From JBDTVS01 sp040007095 (GTDB taxonomy: Bacteria > Acidobacteriota > Vicinamibacteria > Vicinamibacterales > CAVVIG01): DNA of 64,000 nucleotides. The stretch is taken from the NCBI GenBank assembly GCA_040007095.1, contig JBDTVS010000049.1, positions 62,001-126,000 on the forward strand, given 5' to 3'. Positions 18,628-27,663 of this stretch are shown here, piece by piece. The notes below the pieces were generated by a model. That model ran no database searches, was not told the DNA's origin, and worked only from the letters and a program-made list of their open reading frames with translations. Position numbers and translations under genes: made by a program. The number at the start of each line of letters is the position of its first letter. The first letter of the stretch is position 1.

Positions 18628-18661
18628 CTGCATTTGCGGCCATGTTCCGCGAGAAATGCAG
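18628..18661. promoter_or_regulatory. Hairpin/palindrome in the divergent sigma-pckA gap
   Basis: An inverted repeat in the gap between the ECF sigma gene (minus) and pckA (plus): CTGCATTT pairs with AAATGCAG, and just inside GCGG pairs with CCGC, with a three-base bulge on one side and a seven-base loop. It lies upstream of both start codons and has no T-run after it on the plus strand, so a regulator-binding site is more likely than a terminator. Only the symmetry is observed; the role is inferred. Confidence 0.4.
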
Positions 18662-18769
18662 CCTTCTTCCGTCTTCTCGGTGACCTCCGTAGCCTGCGGA
18701 TGTGGTCGCACGGATCGTTTCGTGGCTGAGTTGTGAGTCAGAAATGTGCGCGTGCCGGCCGGGAATTGT

Positions 18770-18798
18770 TTGACTTGGGAGGATCCAGAAAGTACGAT
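18770..18798 (+). promoter_or_regulatory. Candidate sigma-70 promoter for pckA
   Basis: TTGACT at 18770-18775 and TACGAT at 18793-18798 are separated by 17 bases, ending 49 bases before the pckA start at 18848. The -35 box differs from consensus by one base and the -10 by two. A second TTGACT at 18801 lacks a matching -10. Confidence 0.45.
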
Positions 18799-18847
18799 TC
18801 TTGACTTCTCGCTATATTACTGGGTCCTCATGACTTTGGAGTCTGGA

Positions 18848-20437
18848 ATGAGCATCGACGTCGCGCGTGGTCTTGGTCTGGAACGGGAAGGGATCGAGAC
18901 CGATCGCGTCAAATGGAATTTATCGGATGCCGCACTCTACGAAGAGGCGATCCGTCGTCAGGAAGGCGTCGTCGCGGCTCACGGACCACTGGTATGCCGA
19001 ACCGGGCAGCACACCGGCCGTTCGCCGAACGACAAGTTCGTCGTCCGGGAGTCTTCGTGCGAGGCGCAGGTCGCCTGGGGCAAGGTCAACCAGCCCATGA
19101 ACGAGGCCCATTGGGATACGCTGCATCGCGACTTCCTCGCCTCCCTGAAAGGCAAGGAGCTCTACGTGCTCGATGCGTTTGCAGGGGCTGACACCCAGTA
19201 TCGGCTGCCGATTCGCGTCATCACCGAGTACGCCTGGCATAACCTGTTCTGCCGCCATTTGTTCATCGTCGATCCCGCCGGCGCTTCGACGCACACGCCG
19301 GAGTTCACTGTCATCGATTCGCCCAGCTTCAAGGCCGATCCGGCGCGTCACGGCACCAGGACCGAAGTGATGATCGCGGTCAATTTCGCGAAGAAGCTGG
19401 TGCTGATCGGCGGCACGAGCTACGCGGGAGAGATGAAGAAGTCGATCTTCAGCATCTTGAACTACCTCCTGCCGCTCAGGGGCGTGCTGTCGATGCACTG
19501 CTCGGCCAATGTCGGCAGCGCGGGAGATGTCGCGCTCTTCTTCGGGCTGTCGGGCACGGGGAAGACGACGCTGTCGAGCGATCCGCTGCGCGGCTTGATT
19601 GGCGACGACGAGCACGGCTGGAGCGACCGCGGCGTGTTCAACTTCGAAGGCGGCTGTTACGCGAAGACCATCAAGCTGTCGGCCGAGGCCGAACCGCAAA
19701 TCTACGCGACCACGCGCCGTTTTGGCACGGTCCTCGAGAACGTGGTGGTCGATCCCGAAACGCGGGTCCTCGACCTCGACGACGACCGCTTCACGGAGAA
19801 CACCCGCGCGGCGTATCCCATCGACTTCATCGAAAATGCCGTCCCATCCGGGCGCGGCGGTCATCCGCAGAACGTGGTGATGCTGACCGCCGACGCCTTC
19901 GGCGTGCTGCCGCCGATCGCGCGGCTGACGCCGGACGCTGCGATGTACCACTTCCTCTCCGGGTATACCGCCAAAGTCGCCGGCACGGAAAAGGGCGTCA
20001 TCGGATCCAAGCCGGTGTTCAGTACGTGCTTCGGCGCCCCGTTTCTCCCGCTCGCGCCCAGCTACTATGCGCGCATGCTCGGCGAGAAAATCGCGACGCA
20101 TCAGTCGCGTGTGTGGCTCGTCAATACCGGCTGGACGGGGGGCCCGTACGGCACGGGCAGCCGCATGAAGATTGCGTATACCCGCGCGATGATCAATGCG
20201 GCGCTCTCCGGCGCGCTTGATGGCGTCGGATATCAGCGGGACAGCATCTTCAATCTGGACGTCCCGACCTCCTGCCCGGATGTGCCGTCCAGTGTTCTCA
20301 ACCCGCGGAGCACGTGGCCGAATCCAGCGGACTACGACGAGCAGGCGGCCAAACTGGCCAAGATGTTCGTGGACAACTTCAAAGCGTTCGAAGGCGACGT
20401 CAGCGCCGCAGTCAAAGCGGCGGGACCGAACGCGTAA
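18848..20437 (+). CDS. pckA: Phosphoenolpyruvate carboxykinase (ATP)
   Basis: A 529-residue ATP-dependent PEP carboxykinase, converting oxaloacetate and ATP to PEP, CO2 and ADP, the entry step of gluconeogenesis. The kinase P-loop is FGLSGTGKTTLS (about residue 235), followed by the family motif GDDEHGW, and RTGQHTGRSPNDKFVV is near the N-terminus. I chose the ATG at 18848 because GGAG lies about 6 bases upstream and family similarity (IETDRVKWNL) starts just after; in-frame ATGs at 18746 and 18830 only add unrelated residues. It is divergent from the ECF sigma operon and has a candidate sigma-70 promoter. The PEPCK is the nucleotide-ATP type, not GTP type. Confidence 0.97.
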   Translation: MSIDVARGLGLEREGIETDRVKWNLSDAALYEEAIRRQEGVVAAHGPLVCRTGQHTGRSPNDKFVVRESSCEAQVAWGKVNQPMNEAHWDTLHRDFLASLKGKELYVLDAFAGADTQYRLPIRVITEYAWHNLFCRHLFIVDPAGASTHTPEFTVIDSPSFKADPARHGTRTEVMIAVNFAKKLVLIGGTSYAGEMKKSIFSILNYLLPLRGVLSMHCSANVGSAGDVALFFGLSGTGKTTLSSDPLRGLIGDDEHGWSDRGVFNFEGGCYAKTIKLSAEAEPQIYATTRRFGTVLENVVVDPETRVLDLDDDRFTENTRAAYPIDFIENAVPSGRGGHPQNVVMLTADAFGVLPPIARLTPDAAMYHFLSGYTAKVAGTEKGVIGSKPVFSTCFGAPFLPLAPSYYARMLGEKIATHQSRVWLVNTGWTGGPYGTGSRMKIAYTRAMINAALSGALDGVGYQRDSIFNLDVPTSCPDVPSSVLNPRSTWPNPADYDEQAAKLAKMFVDNFKAFEGDVSAAVKAAGPNA

Positions 20438-20615
20438 ATAGGTCTGAACTCCACCACGAGGACACGGCGCCGGACGCTATCTCTTCCGGGTCGCTGCAGG
20501 TAGTGTCGACGCACGCCCGGCTGATACCCATTCACGACCTGTCATCCGCCCGGGCAGGGGCGCACAGAGTAGGGTAGGATACGAGCGGTCGGTCTGTTCT
20601 TTGCGCCCCCACGCG

Positions 20616-22091
20616 ATGCCCGCATACGAAGCAGTCGTCGGCCTCGAGATTCACGCGCAGTTGCGCACCGCCTCGAAGATCTTCTGCGGCTGCAGCGCCG
20701 CGTTCGGCGGGGCGCCCAATACCCACATCTGTCCGGTCTGCCTCGGCCTGCCGGGCGCGTTGCCGGTCCTCAACCGTACAGCGGTGGACTACGCGCTCCG
20801 CGCGGCGCTTGCCCTCGGCTGCACCATTTCGGAAACCTCGATCTTCGCGCGGAAGAACTACTTCTATCCCGATCTGCCCAAGGGCTATCAGATTTCACAA
20901 TACGAGCGTCCGCTGGCCACTGACGGCGTGATCGCAGCCGGCGCGGACTACTGGGCCCCCGACTACGCCATCCGCATCAGGCGGGTGCACATGGAAGAGG
21001 ACGCCGGAAAACTGGTGCATGACGGCTTCCCGGACTCGGCGCGTCGCAGCCACGTCGATCTCAATCGCGCCGGCGTGCCGCTGGTCGAAATCGTCACCGA
21101 GCCGGACTTTCACGGAGCCGACGCGCCCAAACATGCCGCGCAGTTTTTCAGCTACCTGCGCGAGTTGCTCATGAAGATCGGCGTCAACGACGGGAACATG
21201 GAGGAGGGGAGCCTCCGCTGTGACGCCAACGTATCGGTGCGGCCGGTCGGCGACGAGACGCTCGGCACCAAGGCCGAGATCAAGAACCTGAATTCGTTTC
21301 GCTTCGTCGAGAAGGCCGTGGCGTTCGAGATCGATCGGCAGGTGGATCTCATCAGCGAGGGTGGACGCGTGATCCAGGAGACGCGATTGTGGGACGCGGC
21401 CCTCGGCCGGACCTTCTCGATGCGCAGCAAGGAAGAAGCGCACGACTACCGTTATTTTCCGGAGCCCGACTTGCCGCCGCTGGTGGTCTCCCGCGCGCGA
21501 ATCGACGCGATCGAATCGGCGTTGCCCGAGCTTCCCGCCGCACGCCGCCGCCGCTACGAGGCGGCGCCCTACGTCCTCTCCCGGAAAGATGCCGTCACCC
21601 TGACCCAGGCGGTGGCCGGCCTCGACGACTATTTCGAAGAAGCCGTCGCGGCCGGCGCCGATCTCAAGCTCGCGAAGAACTGGCTGCTCGGACAGATGCT
21701 CGCAAAGATGAACGAGGAGCGCATTGGCAGCGCCGCGGATCTTCGCGCCCGCGTGTCTCCCGTCGCGCTCGCGGGCCTGCTCGGATTGGTCGCCAAGGGC
21801 GCAATCAGCGGCTCCATCGCGAAAGAGGTCTTCGATCAAATGTTCGCCTCGGGCCGCACGGCTGACGATATTGTGGCGGCCGACGGGTTGACCCAGATCG
21901 ACGACGCCTCGACGATTCAGGCGCTGATTGCCGGGGTGCTGTCCAAGTATCCCGACGTCGTCGCCCAGTACCGCGCGGGAAAGACGTCGACGGTAGGCTT
22001 TCTGGTCGGACAGGTCATGAAGGCGACCGCGGGAACGGCGAATCCCAAACGCGTCAACGAACTGCTGAAGCAACAGCTCGACGCGGAATGA
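20616..22091 (+). CDS. gatB: Aspartyl/glutamyl-tRNA(Asn/Gln) amidotransferase subunit B
   Basis: A 491-residue GatB. In the GatCAB complex it holds the kinase activity that activates mischarged Glu-tRNA(Gln) or Asp-tRNA(Asn) for amidation. A structural zinc site is visible as Cys24, Cys26, Cys39 and Cys42 (FCGCS and CPVC). Other signatures are GLEIHAQL, YFYPDLPKGYQISQ and DLNRAGVPLVEIV. The C-terminal tail has the YqeY-like tRNA-binding fold, ending in VGFLVGQVMKATAG. The ATG at 20616 matches the family N-terminus; no strong ribosome site is seen. gatA and gatC are not next to it. About 180 bases separate it from pckA, with a weak TAGGAT box near 20575 and no evident terminator. Confidence 0.97.
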   Translation: MPAYEAVVGLEIHAQLRTASKIFCGCSAAFGGAPNTHICPVCLGLPGALPVLNRTAVDYALRAALALGCTISETSIFARKNYFYPDLPKGYQISQYERPLATDGVIAAGADYWAPDYAIRIRRVHMEEDAGKLVHDGFPDSARRSHVDLNRAGVPLVEIVTEPDFHGADAPKHAAQFFSYLRELLMKIGVNDGNMEEGSLRCDANVSVRPVGDETLGTKAEIKNLNSFRFVEKAVAFEIDRQVDLISEGGRVIQETRLWDAALGRTFSMRSKEEAHDYRYFPEPDLPPLVVSRARIDAIESALPELPAARRRRYEAAPYVLSRKDAVTLTQAVAGLDDYFEEAVAAGADLKLAKNWLLGQMLAKMNEERIGSAADLRARVSPVALAGLLGLVAKGAISGSIAKEVFDQMFASGRTADDIVAADGLTQIDDASTIQALIAGVLSKYPDVVAQYRAGKTSTVGFLVGQVMKATAGTANPKRVNELLKQQLDAE

Positions 22092-22198
22092 CCAGGCGAC
22101 GAGCGCGAGGGGATGTATCGATCGGCGAATGCAGCCAGACTGGGCTGGCGTGGGCGTGCGCCTCCGTTGAGTGCCGATTGGGGTCCGTTTACGAGTCC

Positions 22199-22228
22199 TT
22201 GACATGCGTTTTGCGCTGGCCTTACACT
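22199..22228 (+). promoter_or_regulatory. Sigma-70 promoter for the 22271 gene cluster
   Basis: A perfect -35 box TTGACA (22199-22204) and TACACT (22223-22228) are spaced 18 bases apart. The start codon of the next gene is 43 bases after the -10. It would drive the small unknown gene, glycerate kinase and perhaps rnr. Confidence 0.6.
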
Positions 22229-22270
22229 GGCGTTCGAAACACTCGACAACTTAAATCTCGAGGAAACTGC

Positions 22271-22555
22271 ATGCCACGCTTCGTCTCAGATTCGAGGCCG
22301 ACCAGCGCGCAGCACCCGCTCACCGAGTTCTACCGACAGGAGTTTCTCAAACACCAGCAATGCCTACAGCGACAGCGACCCTACTTTTCAGAGAGCGCGA
22401 TTACAGATGTTGAAGCGGCGCTCACACGAATCATGGGACAGCTCGAGCAGCTCTGTTTGAAAGACAACGCCGACCAATTCGTAGCCGCCCTCCTCAAGAA
22501 GTTCGACCTCGTCACCGGCCTTTCATCCTGGTCCGACCCGAAACAAACCCACTGA
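22271..22555 (+). CDS. Small hypothetical protein (94 aa)
   Basis: I do not recognise this protein. The ATG at 22271 has GAGGAAA about 5 bases upstream and a good sigma-70 promoter before it, so the gene is probably real. The 94 residues are soluble, mostly helical in character, with a Gln/Arg-rich stretch (KHQQCLQRQRPY) followed by an acidic-hydrophobic helix (SAITDVEAALTRIMGQLEQL). There is no signal peptide, membrane segment or metal motif. The frame is open further upstream to 22088, but that adds residues with no support. Its stop overlaps the apparent CTG start of the glycerate kinase gene, so the two are probably co-translated. Confidence 0.7.
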   Translation: MPRFVSDSRPTSAQHPLTEFYRQEFLKHQQCLQRQRPYFSESAITDVEAALTRIMGQLEQLCLKDNADQFVAALLKKFDLVTGLSSWSDPKQTH

Positions 22556-23847
22556 CAGCGACCCTCACCGCACTTCGTGCCGACGCGTCAGCGATTCTGC
22601 GTGCTGGCATCGAGACGGTCAGCGCGTCTCGTCTCACGGGGCGCGCCCTCAGCGCGCCCGGCGCAGTGCCGGCTGGATTCCTGCGCGTGCTGGCGGTGGG
22701 AAAAGCGGCGCACGCGATGGCGAGCGCGGCGGCCAGGACACTCGACCTCCGGATCCGCGATGGTTTGATTGTCAGCCACGTCACTGGATCGGCCCCGCCG
22801 CGCTTCGACGTCATTCTGGGAAGCCATCCGGTGCCCAGCGCGGAGAGCGAGCGGGCGGGCCGTCGCGTGCTCGCGCTGGCGGCGTCGGTTCCGCCCGAGG
22901 ACTCGTTACTTCTGCTCCTGTCGGGCGGCGGGTCGTCTATCTTGGCGGCACCAGCCGAAGGCATCGCCCTGGAGGACAAGATCCGCACGACCGACCGGCT
23001 GCTGAGGGCCGGGGCCGACATCTACGCCTTGAACACGGTCAGGAAGCACATCTCGGCGATCAAAGGCGGGAGACTGGCGGCGGCCTCGAGGGTTCCGTTC
23101 CTGACGCTTGCAATCTCAGATGTGGTCGGCGACGACTTGAGCGTAATTGCGTCGGGGCCTGGCGTTCCCGACGCGAGTACCTTCGACGAGGCGCTGGCGG
23201 TGCTCCGGCGATTCGGTGGCCTGGACTCCTATCCGCCCTCGGTCGTCGCGCGGCTGCAGGCCGGCGCGCGTGGCGAGGCTCCCGAGACCCCGAAACCTGG
23301 TGACGTGCGCCTGGCACATGTCACGGCCCGGGTCATCGGCGGCCGCCGCGACGCCATGGAGGGCGCGACAATCGAGGCCAGGGCGCGCGGGTATCACGTC
23401 CTCTGCATCGACGAGCCGATCGTTGGCGAAGCCCGCACCGCCTCCGCCTCGCATCTGCGGGCGATTGTCGCACGCGCGTCCGACCTCAGTCGGCCCACAT
23501 GCGTCGTCTCGAGCGGCGAGACGACGGTGCATGTCACCGGACAGGGAAAAGGCGGGCGCAATCAGGAATTCGCGCTGGCCACTGTGACGCCGCTCGCCGC
23601 ACTAACGAGGCCGATGGTCGTGGCGAGCGCGGGGACCGACGGGATCGACGGCCCCACCGACGCTGCCGGCGCGTTGGCCGATTCCTCCAGCCTCGCGCGC
23701 GCCGAAGCCGCGAGCGTCGGATTGCCGAGCCGATTTCTCGCCAACAACGACGCCTATGCGTTCTTTTCGGCCCTGGGCGATCTGCTCATCACCGGCCCGA
23801 CCGACACCAATGTCGGTGATCTCCAAGTCATTCTCCTCGGCGTATAG
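22552..23847 (+). CDS. Glycerate kinase (GckA/TtuD, MOFRL family), apparent CTG start
   Basis: A 431-residue D-glycerate 2-kinase of the DUF4147/MOFRL type, phosphorylating glycerate to 2-phosphoglycerate. The N-terminal domain has LAVGKAAHAMA and LLLLSGGGSSIL; the C-terminal MOFRL domain has GETTVHVTGQGKGGRNQEFAL and AGTDGIDGPTDAAGA. The start is unusual. Recognisable family sequence (LRADASAILRAG) begins at about 22570, but from the upstream in-frame stop (22411) to there I find no ATG, GTG or TTG. The first GTG, at 22666, would remove the opening helix. The CTG at 22552 overlaps the previous stop as CTGA and gives a normal-length protein. Function is confident; the exact start is inferred. 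Confidence 0.9.
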   Translation: MTATLTALRADASAILRAGIETVSASRLTGRALSAPGAVPAGFLRVLAVGKAAHAMASAAARTLDLRIRDGLIVSHVTGSAPPRFDVILGSHPVPSAESERAGRRVLALAASVPPEDSLLLLLSGGGSSILAAPAEGIALEDKIRTTDRLLRAGADIYALNTVRKHISAIKGGRLAAASRVPFLTLAISDVVGDDLSVIASGPGVPDASTFDEALAVLRRFGGLDSYPPSVVARLQAGARGEAPETPKPGDVRLAHVTARVIGGRRDAMEGATIEARARGYHVLCIDEPIVGEARTASASHLRAIVARASDLSRPTCVVSSGETTVHVTGQGKGGRNQEFALATVTPLAALTRPMVVASAGTDGIDGPTDAAGALADSSSLARAEAASVGLPSRFLANNDAYAFFSALGDLLITGPTDTNVGDLQVILLGV

Positions 23848-23857
23848 TCACCAGTAG

Positions 23858-26116
23858 ATGCTGTCACGCGACCAGATTCTCACGCTCATGCGGGAGCGGG
23901 TGCACCACCCGGCGGCCCTGCGCGAGCTCTTCCAAATCCTGAAAGTGCCTCGCGAGGAACGCGCGTCGTTCAAGCGGCTCGTGACCACGCTCGTGTCGTC
24001 GGGCGACCTCATCCATATCCGGGGGCACCGGTTCGGCCTTCCGGAAAAAATGGATCTCTATGTCGGCCGGCTGCAAACGCACCAGGCCGGCTACGGCTTC
24101 GTCACCCCGGAGCGTCCGCTCGAACCGGCCGGCGGCGATATCTACATCTCGGGTCCGAATCTCAACGAAGCGATGCAGGGCGATCGGGTCGTGGTGCGGA
24201 TCGAGCGGATCAAAGACGGGGGCCGGGTCGAAGGGCGTATCATCCGCATCCTCGAGCGCGCCAACGAGCGGATCGTGGGACGCTACGACCGGGACGAAAG
24301 CGGCATGGGCTACGTGGCGCCCTTCGATCGGCGCGTGCTCATGGACATCTTCATCCCGTCCGGCCAGGAAGGCGGCGCGTCGCCGGGCGAGATGGTGACC
24401 GTGGAGTTGACGCGCTGGCCGACGGCCACCCGCACCGCGATCGGCCGCGTCACCGACGTGCTGGGCGATGTGGACGCGCCCGGCGTCGATACCGAGATCA
24501 TCATTCGCAAGTACGGGATCCCCGACGCGCACGACGACGAGGCGATTGCCGAAGCGGTTCGCCTCGGGGAAGCGGTCGCCGAGCGCGACATTCGCGGCCG
24601 GACCGATTTTCGCGGCCTGCCGACCGTCACGATTGATGGCGAGCATGCGCGTGATTTCGACGACGCGATCACGATCGAGGTGCAGCCCAACGGCAATTAC
24701 TGGCTGGGCGTGCACATCGCCGACGTGTCGCATTACGTGACGGAGGGCAGCGCCCTCGATCGCGAGGCCTACGATCGCGCCACGTCAGTGTATTTTCCCG
24801 AGCGCGCCGTCCACATGTTCCCCTCCGAGCTCTCGACCGGTTTGTGCAGCCTGAACCCGCACGTGGACCGTCTCGTGCAATCGTGTCTGATGGAAGTCGA
24901 TCACCACGGCCGTGTCGTTCGGCACGAGTTTCACGACGGCGTCATCAACAGCAACGAACGGATGACGTACACCGCCGTCAACGGGATTCTGACCGACCGC
25001 GACGCGGACCTGCTGGCGCGGTACGCCTCGCTGGTGCCGATGTTCGAGCTGATGCGCGACCTCTTTCAAATCCTGAATGCGGCGCGGCGGCGGCGCGGGT
25101 CGATCGACTTCGATCTGCACGAGGCCGAAGTGATCATCGACGAGGGGGGCGTCATCGAGGCGATCATCGCCCTCGAACGCAACGTCGCGCATCGTCTGAT
25201 CGAAGAGTTCATGCTCCTGGCCAACGAAACCGTCGCGTCGTTTCTCGAGGCGCAGATGGCGCCGTCGCTCTATCGCGTGCACGAGGAGCCCGATCTCTTG
25301 AAGGTGGAGCGCTTCGAGGAATTCATCTCGGGGTTCGGATACAGCCTCGGAGTGCCGGCGACGGCGGTCGGTCCGAAGCACTTCCAGAAACTGCTCGAAC
25401 AGATCCACGGCAAGCCGGAAGAGAAGCCGATTGCCTTCCTGATGCTGCGAACGATGCAGAAGGCGCGCTACGCACCGGAGAACCTCGGACACTTCGGCCT
25501 GGCCGCGGAGAGCTACACCCACTTCACCTCGCCGATCCGCCGATATCCCGACCTGATTGTTCACCGCGCTTTGCGGGCGGTCCGCCACGGGTTGTTGAAC
25601 GACGAGTCGCGCGAAGAGGCCCAGGAGGAACTGCCCGAGATGGCGCGTCATACCTCCGAGATGGAGCGGCGCGCCGACGACGCCGAACGCGAGCTGCTGC
25701 AGTGGAAGAAGGTCAAGTTCATGGCCGACAAGGTCGGCGAGGAATTCGAAGGGTATGTGACCGGCGTCGCCGCCTTTGGTCTGTTCGTGCAGCTGATCGA
25801 GCACTACGTGGAGGGGCTGGTCCACGTGTCGACGATGGCGAACGACTACTACCGCTTCCTCGACGGCGCCCATATGCTGCGCGGCGAGAACACGCAGAAG
25901 ACCTACCGCCTCGGCGACAAGGTGACCGTGCAGGTGATCCGCGTCAATATGGAGGTGCGCCAGATCGATCTGGGGCTGGTCGAGATTCTCGAGCGTGTGC
26001 GTGAGGGTGAGCGGGGCCCGCGTCGCAGTAAGGCGTCGCCGACGCACGGTACGCGACGCAAGCAGCGTCCGGGGCGCCGCGAGCGCGCGGCGAGCAAGCC
26101 CGGCCGAAGACGATAG
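23858..26116 (+). CDS. rnr: Ribonuclease R
   Basis: A 752-residue 3'-to-5' exoribonuclease of the RNB family, able to degrade structured RNA. Order of domains: an N-terminal winged-helix-like segment (residues 1-65), two cold-shock domains (about 65-215), the RNB catalytic domain (about 250-580) with the metal-binding segment DGEHARDFDDAI, and an S1 domain (about 645-720). The tail is very basic (RR/KR-rich), a common RNase R trait thought to bind structured RNA. The gene starts 10 bases after the glycerate kinase stop, so they may share a transcript. The 3' end is only 9 bases from the convergent tatA stop. Confidence 0.96.
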   Translation: MLSRDQILTLMRERVHHPAALRELFQILKVPREERASFKRLVTTLVSSGDLIHIRGHRFGLPEKMDLYVGRLQTHQAGYGFVTPERPLEPAGGDIYISGPNLNEAMQGDRVVVRIERIKDGGRVEGRIIRILERANERIVGRYDRDESGMGYVAPFDRRVLMDIFIPSGQEGGASPGEMVTVELTRWPTATRTAIGRVTDVLGDVDAPGVDTEIIIRKYGIPDAHDDEAIAEAVRLGEAVAERDIRGRTDFRGLPTVTIDGEHARDFDDAITIEVQPNGNYWLGVHIADVSHYVTEGSALDREAYDRATSVYFPERAVHMFPSELSTGLCSLNPHVDRLVQSCLMEVDHHGRVVRHEFHDGVINSNERMTYTAVNGILTDRDADLLARYASLVPMFELMRDLFQILNAARRRRGSIDFDLHEAEVIIDEGGVIEAIIALERNVAHRLIEEFMLLANETVASFLEAQMAPSLYRVHEEPDLLKVERFEEFISGFGYSLGVPATAVGPKHFQKLLEQIHGKPEEKPIAFLMLRTMQKARYAPENLGHFGLAAESYTHFTSPIRRYPDLIVHRALRAVRHGLLNDESREEAQEELPEMARHTSEMERRADDAERELLQWKKVKFMADKVGEEFEGYVTGVAAFGLFVQLIEHYVEGLVHVSTMANDYYRFLDGAHMLRGENTQKTYRLGDKVTVQVIRVNMEVRQIDLGLVEILERVREGERGPRRSKASPTHGTRRKQRPGRRERAASKPGRRR

Positions 26117-26125
26117 ACGTGCGGT

Positions 26126-26281
26126 TTACAACTTGGTGTCCGACGTTTCGTCCTTCATCCCGTCCTTGAAGTTCTTGATGGCGCTGCCGACTCCCTTGCC
26201 GAGCTGCGGCAGTTTGTTGGCGCCGAAAATCAAGATGACGATGAACAGGATGACAAGAAGCTCTGGTAGCCCAAGGCCCAT
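26126..26281 (-). CDS. tatA: Sec-independent protein translocase subunit TatA (short)
   Basis: A 51-residue TatA/E-type protein. The ATG at 26281 has a strong GGAGGAG site about 7 bases upstream; an in-frame ATG 30 bases earlier would put polar residues before the helix and is rejected. A membrane helix (LPELLVILFIVILIFG) ends in the invariant Phe-Gly hinge (19-20), followed by the amphipathic helix KLPQLGKGVGSAIKNFK and a short charged tail. It forms the pore ring for twin-arginine export. It is at the short end of the family. tatB and tatC are not nearby. At least one candidate Tat substrate lies in this window (the DUF1552 protein at 57929). Confidence 0.93.
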   Translation of the reverse strand: MGLGLPELLVILFIVILIFGANKLPQLGKGVGSAIKNFKDGMKDETSDTKL

Positions 26282-26371
26282 GGTGATACTCCTCCGGTTC
26301 CCGACCGCCAATCATGCGCGATGACGAACGAGGGACCTCTGTAACTGTAGCACCTTGTTGCGGCCGCCGCG

Positions 26372-27562
26372 TCAATCACCGTCCGGTCGGGTCGTCATGC
26401 CCTGACAGGCCTGGCCGAAGAAAAACCGGGCCGCCACGCCGAGCTGAAGGGTCTTGAGCAGGCGCCATTTCAGGTCCGAATAGCCCTGGCGTCCGCACAC
26501 CAGGTCTCCCATCACCGTGCGGATCGCCGCGCTGTGTCGGAGTGCGTCGATCATCAGCCGGGTAAATCGCGGCCGGAAGAATCGGCGCTTGAGCCTCGCC
26601 GCGCTCGCGAGGTCGGCGCCGATCTCCTCGCGTACTCGCTCGGCGTACCGGCGCCAGGGCTCCGGCTCGCTCGACCCGATCGCGTCAGCGGCCCATTCGG
26701 CCGAGCGCAGCGCAAAGTAGATGCCTTCCCTGGTGATCGGGTCGACCAGGCCCGCGGCGTCGCCGACGAGGAGCCAGCCTCTGCCGGCTGGATGCAACCG
26801 TTCGAAATCGGCCGCCGGAAGAGACGGAATCGGCCAGGAATAGGCCTCGAGACGGGCGCCGTGGGCGATGCGTGTTCGCTCGATCCAGCGGGCGGCGAGT
26901 TGTCGCAAATGAGCCGCCGATGCTCCAGCGTCCGCCTGTGCACAGATCCCAATCGCCAGATGTCCCGGCCGTGGAAACGACCAGATGTATCCGGGTGGGT
27001 CGCTGACGAACTCGATGGCGATCTGGTCGCTCGTCACCCCGTGCGCGAAGAACCCCGTCGCGATCGACAGCTGATCCCGTCGAAACATGGCGCCGAGCCG
27101 CCGCCGGACGAGGCTGTTCGCACCGTCGGCGCCGACCAGCCTCGCCGCGCGATGCACGCCGGCGGTCGTCTCGATCTCGAACCCGCCTCGCGCCGGCCTG
27201 ACGGAAGTGACCCGCGCCTCGAGAACGCTGGCCCCACAATGTCTGGCCGCTTCGAGGAGCAGGGTGTCGAAGTCGCACCGCCCCGTCACGACGAGCGCCC
27301 CGCCTTCGAGCGGAACATCGCAGGCGTCCGGTGAAGACGACGACGTGAAACGCGCGGAACGGATCGAGACGAAGGGCAGGTCGCGAGGGGCGATCGCATC
27401 AGCCACGAGATCGAGCGCGCGGCCCGTAATGCCTCCACCGCACGGCTTCTCGCGCGGGTGCGACGGGTCGAGCAGCAACACGCGGGCGCCCGCGCGCGCC
27501 AGCGATCGCGCGGTCCACGAGCCTGCCGGTCCCGCGCCGACGACCGCGGCGTCAAATGTCAT
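26372..27562 (-). CDS. FAD-dependent geranylgeranyl-reductase-family oxidoreductase
   Basis: A 396-residue flavoprotein. The dinucleotide-binding motif (VVGAGPAGSWTARSLA) is at the N-terminus, the family hallmark EKPCGGGIT follows near residue 45, and the second FAD motif (GDAAGLVDPITREGI) is near residue 280. By family it saturates or oxidises double bonds of isoprenoid chains (chlorophyll, archaeal lipids, quinone side chains) or acts on related substrates; which one cannot be told. The ATG at 27562 is the best family start, although no ribosome site is evident; a TTG at 27601 is an alternative. It is divergent from the stress-protein-like gene at 27664. Confidence 0.82.
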   Translation of the reverse strand: MTFDAAVVGAGPAGSWTARSLARAGARVLLLDPSHPREKPCGGGITGRALDLVADAIAPRDLPFVSIRSARFTSSSSPDACDVPLEGGALVVTGRCDFDTLLLEAARHCGASVLEARVTSVRPARGGFEIETTAGVHRAARLVGADGANSLVRRRLGAMFRRDQLSIATGFFAHGVTSDQIAIEFVSDPPGYIWSFPRPGHLAIGICAQADAGASAAHLRQLAARWIERTRIAHGARLEAYSWPIPSLPAADFERLHPAGRGWLLVGDAAGLVDPITREGIYFALRSAEWAADAIGSSEPEPWRRYAERVREEIGADLASAARLKRRFFRPRFTRLMIDALRHSAAIRTVMGDLVCGRQGYSDLKWRLLKTLQLGVAARFFFGQACQGMTTRPDGD

Positions 27563-27663
27563 GAGGAACGTGTGCCGGCAAGCCCGCCCGGACGGAATCA
27601 ACCTGCGTGCGCGTGATTGCCTCGTAACGGTTTCCGTAGGTCACCGTGATACATTACACGCCC

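Noticed and set aside
20438..20615. A tRNA or small RNA gene between pckA and gatB
   Set aside because: No cloverleaf pattern, CCA end or strong terminator could be found; the gap seems to hold only a weak -10-like box.
22666..23847. Glycerate kinase starting at GTG 22666
   Set aside because: It would remove conserved N-terminal helix residues; CTG at 22552 gives a full-length protein, although this start is itself unproven.
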